Below, in pieces: positions 61,577-64,000 of a stretch of DNA of 64,000 nt. Both the position numbers and the translations under genes were made by a program. Under the pieces are notes generated by a model. It had not been told where the DNA came from. It saw only the letters and a list, made by a program, of their open reading frames with translations, and made no database searches. How positions within the stretch are numbered: position 1 is the stretch's first letter; the number at the start of each line of letters is the position of its first letter. This DNA comes from Peribacillus frigoritolerans (GTDB lineage Bacteria; Bacillota; Bacilli; Bacillales; DSM-1321). The stretch is taken from NCBI RefSeq assembly GCF_030676415.1, contig NZ_JAUUTW010000010.1:82903-146902 (forward strand), given 5' to 3'.

Positions 61577-62337
61577 TTATCCTCACCACCTGGTTTTTGT
61601 TTTATGACCATATCGAACATCATGATTAATAATGCTATTAATAAACAATCGACTTCTGAAACGAAGCTTTCTGATTTAACGTCAAGGATATAGGGTTCCA
61701 TCAAAATGCTTACAGGCTGCAAAGCCATTTTTTCCTCATCATTATAATACGTATCTTCTCTTTCCAATGTAGCACGAATGGTACTGCCATTCAAGTTCGG
61801 ATGCCCATTTATCACCAATTGCTTGTCCTGTTCCGTTTTGAAAGGAAGGATTTTCACGTCCATCCCTTCCTTTGCTGCATACGCTTGTAGGAGAATGCTC
61901 AAATAAGCCAAATATTCCTTATTCGTTTGATAATACTCAGGTATTCCTTCTTTTTTTAGGAGATGAAACATATTCTTGACCTTTTCCCTATTATCCGTTA
62001 AAAGTTTGTCACTTTCCGCAACGGCCTTTGTTGCATAGGACAGCTCGTTATCGCCAATCTTGGATATATACATGCTCAAGAACACAAACATATCAATCAG
62101 GATGAATACGATAGCCATAATCAAGAAATTTTCCCACTCATTAAAAATGCTCATCGGATAGAAATTCCAATAAATCAATGCTCCCAGTATAAAAATGATA
62201 TACCAGGTTTTACGAATCGCTTCAATCCTTTTACTTACCTTGTCTTTATATTTCCAAGAAAGAATGACATAGGCTAATAAAGCAATAAATACTACCCATA
62301 CAAAGACTCTGAAAAACATTAACAATCGATTTATCAC
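61573..62337 (-). CDS. spoIISA: Membrane toxin SpoIISA-like
   Basis: 254 aa (B. subtilis SpoIISA is 248). Three membrane helices in the first about 100 residues; the segment IRKTWYIIFILGALIYWNFY and following FILIDMFVFLSMYISKIG are close to SpoIISA (IRKTWYLLFVLGAMVYWTYE). The rest is a PAS/GAF-like cytosolic domain ending in VDCLLIALLIMMFDMVI. SpoIISA makes lesions in the membrane and kills cells lacking SpoIISB. All parts look intact. It is first in a spoIISA-B-C order. Confidence 0.9.
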   Translation of the reverse strand: MINRLLMFFRVFVWVVFIALLAYVILSWKYKDKVSKRIEAIRKTWYIIFILGALIYWNFYPMSIFNEWENFLIMAIVFILIDMFVFLSMYISKIGDNELSYATKAVAESDKLLTDNREKVKNMFHLLKKEGIPEYYQTNKEYLAYLSILLQAYAAKEGMDVKILPFKTEQDKQLVINGHPNLNGSTIRATLEREDTYYNDEEKMALQPVSILMEPYILDVKSESFVSEVDCLLIALLIMMFDMVIKQKPGGEDK

Positions 62338-62639
62338 CCTACCCTTCGGCTGCTACCTTCCTTATCCCGCTCTCTATATTATTCATTATATATACCTCTA
62401 TTCCCTGCCTAAGACGGGTGAAACTTAATCACTTGTCAGAAGTTTTCACTAGATGAAAAAAGACTCCTCCCAATGTGAGTTTACAGTTAATGAATCATAT
62501 GTTTCACCATCCATTACCCTTTTTTCAGAAGGGGATATCTTTATCATTTTTCTTGTGGGACATCATAGTAAATAACCTTATAAATTCTGTGATATGATAT
62601 GTTTTAATAAAGGTCTGATTAATATGGGAGGTAGCTATC

Positions 62640-63725
62640 ATGATGAAAATTATTAAGATCCTCATTTCTTCTTTTATAATATTGTTACTTTTCCTGAACT
62701 TCTATCCTCCACTTGGAAGACGGACAAACAAAGAAAAAGTGAAAAGTTTCACTATAAAAGAGAATTTTTCCAAGGGAAAATTCCAAAATCAGATTCCTGC
62801 CAGTCAAGCGATGAGTCTTACACATACTGGTTCCATTTTACGTGATTTCATAAAGCCTAATCCAAAAAGGAGGCCCGACCGTCCCATCGTAATGGGAACA
62901 AAAGACCCTGCATCTGTGAATTCCAATAGAATCACCTGGTTTGGTCATTCAGCATTCATGTTGGAGTTAGATGGGAAAACCATTTTAGTCGACCCCATGT
63001 TTGGCAAAGCACCCACTCCCTTTCCTTGGTTTGGGAACAAGCGCTTTAGCGGGGAATTGCCTTTTGATTTGGATATGCTGCCCCCTATCGATGCTGTCCT
63101 GCTCTCACATGATCACTACGATCATTTGGATTATTTCTCAATAAAGAAATTAAAAGATAAGGTCAGTCAGTTCATTGTCCCACTCGGTGTCGGTGGACAC
63201 CTTAAAAGATGGGGCGTTAAACAAGAACTGATTCAGGAACATAATTGGTGGGATGAAGTTTCATTCAAGGAATTGCAATTTGTTTGTACGCCTGCAAGGC
63301 ATTTTTCTGGTAGAAGTTTACGCGATGGCAATACGACACTATGGTGTTCTTGGATAATTAATGGAAAACAAGAAAAGGTATTTTTCAGCGGCGATAGTGG
63401 ATATGGCAGCCATTTTAAAGAAATCGGCGAAAAATACGGACCTTTTGATATAACTTTAATGGAATGCGGCCAATATGATGAACGTTGGTCAACCATCCAT
63501 ATGATTCCAGAAGAAACTGTTCAAGCACACATCGATGTACAAGGAAAGCGGATGATTCCCATTCATTGGGCTGGTTTCACATTGTCTTTTCATGACTGGA
63601 CAGATCCGATAGAACGGGTAACAAAAGCGGCCAATGATTTTGGCGTCCAGGTCTGCACACCTCAAATAGGCGAACCAGTAGTGATTGGTTCAACAGAATT
63701 CCCTCAAACAAGATGGTGGAAATGA
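62640..63725 (+). CDS. Membrane-anchored MBL-fold metallohydrolase (NAPE-PLD/UlaG-like)
   Basis: 361 aa. N-terminal membrane helix (about 4-22), then a metallo-beta-lactamase fold with WFGHSAFMLELDGKTILVDP (about 100-119), metal motif HDHYDH at 157-162, ARHFSGRS, FFSGDSGYG and IPIHWAGF. The layout resembles the N-acyl-phosphatidylethanolamine phospholipase D-like group; the substrate in bacteria is unknown. GGGAGGT lies 7 bases before ATG 62640. The 300 bases upstream hold only its control region; nothing else was identified. Confidence 0.88.
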   Translation: MMKIIKILISSFIILLLFLNFYPPLGRRTNKEKVKSFTIKENFSKGKFQNQIPASQAMSLTHTGSILRDFIKPNPKRRPDRPIVMGTKDPASVNSNRITWFGHSAFMLELDGKTILVDPMFGKAPTPFPWFGNKRFSGELPFDLDMLPPIDAVLLSHDHYDHLDYFSIKKLKDKVSQFIVPLGVGGHLKRWGVKQELIQEHNWWDEVSFKELQFVCTPARHFSGRSLRDGNTTLWCSWIINGKQEKVFFSGDSGYGSHFKEIGEKYGPFDITLMECGQYDERWSTIHMIPEETVQAHIDVQGKRMIPIHWAGFTLSFHDWTDPIERVTKAANDFGVQVCTPQIGEPVVIGSTEFPQTRWWK

Positions 63726-63726
63726 A

Positions 63727-63799
63727 AATGGTCCATTCCTAATAGGTTGGACCATTCAGACTGTAGACAAACTCGATAAAAATCGAGTTTGTCTACAGT
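63727..63799 (+). terminator. Two consecutive hairpins after the MBL gene
   Basis: First AATGGTCCA / TGGACCATT (63727-63756), then the 18-bp perfect stem ACTGTAGACAAACTCGAT (63760-63777 with 63782-63799), 4-base loop and eight T. The second is the same stem as at 4050-4093. Confidence 0.9.
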
Positions 63800-63824
63800 T
63801 TTTTTTGGCTTGTACAAATTTGGA

Positions 63825-63953
63825 CGTTGACTCCACTTCAGGCACTCGCTTTTCGCGGGCGGTCCGGGAGCCACCTCGGCGCACTTGCGCCTGTGGGGTC
63901 TCCCTTGGACTCGCTATTCCCGCAGAAGTCTCGCACCTTCCGTTCCAATCAAC
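63825..63953 (-). repeat. Interspersed GC-rich repeat, copy 3 (129 bp)
   Basis: Minus-strand, full-length like copy 1, including the central GGCTCCCGGACCGCCCGCG block. It directly follows the hairpin at 63760, as copy 1 adjoins its own hairpin. Internal differences from copy 1 are scattered substitutions. Confidence 0.88.
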
Positions 63954-64000
63954 TATGTTTAAAAATTTAGATAGAACTCCTTTTGCCTACAGTCTTTTTT

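Overview
The window is low-GC Bacillaceae chromosome. The gene set points to a Peribacillus (Bacillus simplex)-like spore former: a KinB-type sporulation kinase, a CdaS-type diadenylate cyclase, a YkvU-like flippase, ykfB/ykfC muropeptide recycling, rocF/rocE, csoR-copZ-copA, a spoIIS toxin-antitoxin locus and an IS231-type element. The genus is inferred from gene content only. No rRNA, tRNA, CRISPR array or prophage was seen.

Layout. 1-1700: start of an acoAB-type acetoin dehydrogenase operon (minus strand) with a textbook -24/-12 sigma-54 promoter and an upstream 19-bp inverted repeat. 1.8-3.6 kb: a TetR regulator with a flavin reductase and an ABM monooxygenase, and three copies of a GTCAGTACT operator. 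4.1-7.5 kb: acetoacetyl-CoA synthetase and a KinB-like kinase. 8-12.7 kb: copper operon csoR-copZ-copZ-copA plus a YtkA-like His-rich protein and a thioredoxin-like ferredoxin, with three CsoR-type operators. 13-20 kb: NlpC/P60 hydrolase, acyl-CoA dehydrogenase, GTPase, double winged-helix protein, methionine aminopeptidase, cdaS. 20-23.5 kb: small VOC/DinB-type proteins. 23.6-25.2 kb: a decayed IS231-like insertion with both terminal repeats and a near-perfect target duplication. 27-30.4 kb: three SDR dehydrogenases and a GntR repressor with an operator on the promoter. 30.6-35 kb: DUF2935 protein and three broken genes (formylglycine-enzyme-like, 7TM sensor fragment, S9 peptidase). 35.4-38.7 kb: muropeptide recycling (ykfC, ykfB, DUF819 carrier). 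39.7-45.5 kb: amide/N-carbamoyl catabolism (nitrilase, SSS symporter + DUF3311, M20 amidohydrolase, YtcJ-like amidohydrolase). 48-51 kb: arginase and arginine/ornithine permease. 51.8-57 kb: flippase, small envelope and Cys-rich proteins. 57-59.6 kb: a SUV3-like helicase. 60-62.3 kb: diguanylate cyclase, then a spoIISA-spoIISB-spoIISC-like toxin/antitoxin/antitoxin locus. 62.6-63.7 kb: MBL hydrolase.

Two themes stand out. First, six reading frames are broken by single small lesions or truncation: 20993-21470, the transposase, 31743-32417, 32680-33092, 33342-35137 and 46845-47574. Second, a ~110-130 bp GC-rich repeat occurs three times (3896, 39566, 63825), two copies beside the same 'ctgtagacaaactcgat' terminator hairpin. 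The most interesting locus is the spoIIS module, where both small proteins carry the same V.IP....SP..K...K.N block, suggesting duplicated antitoxins.
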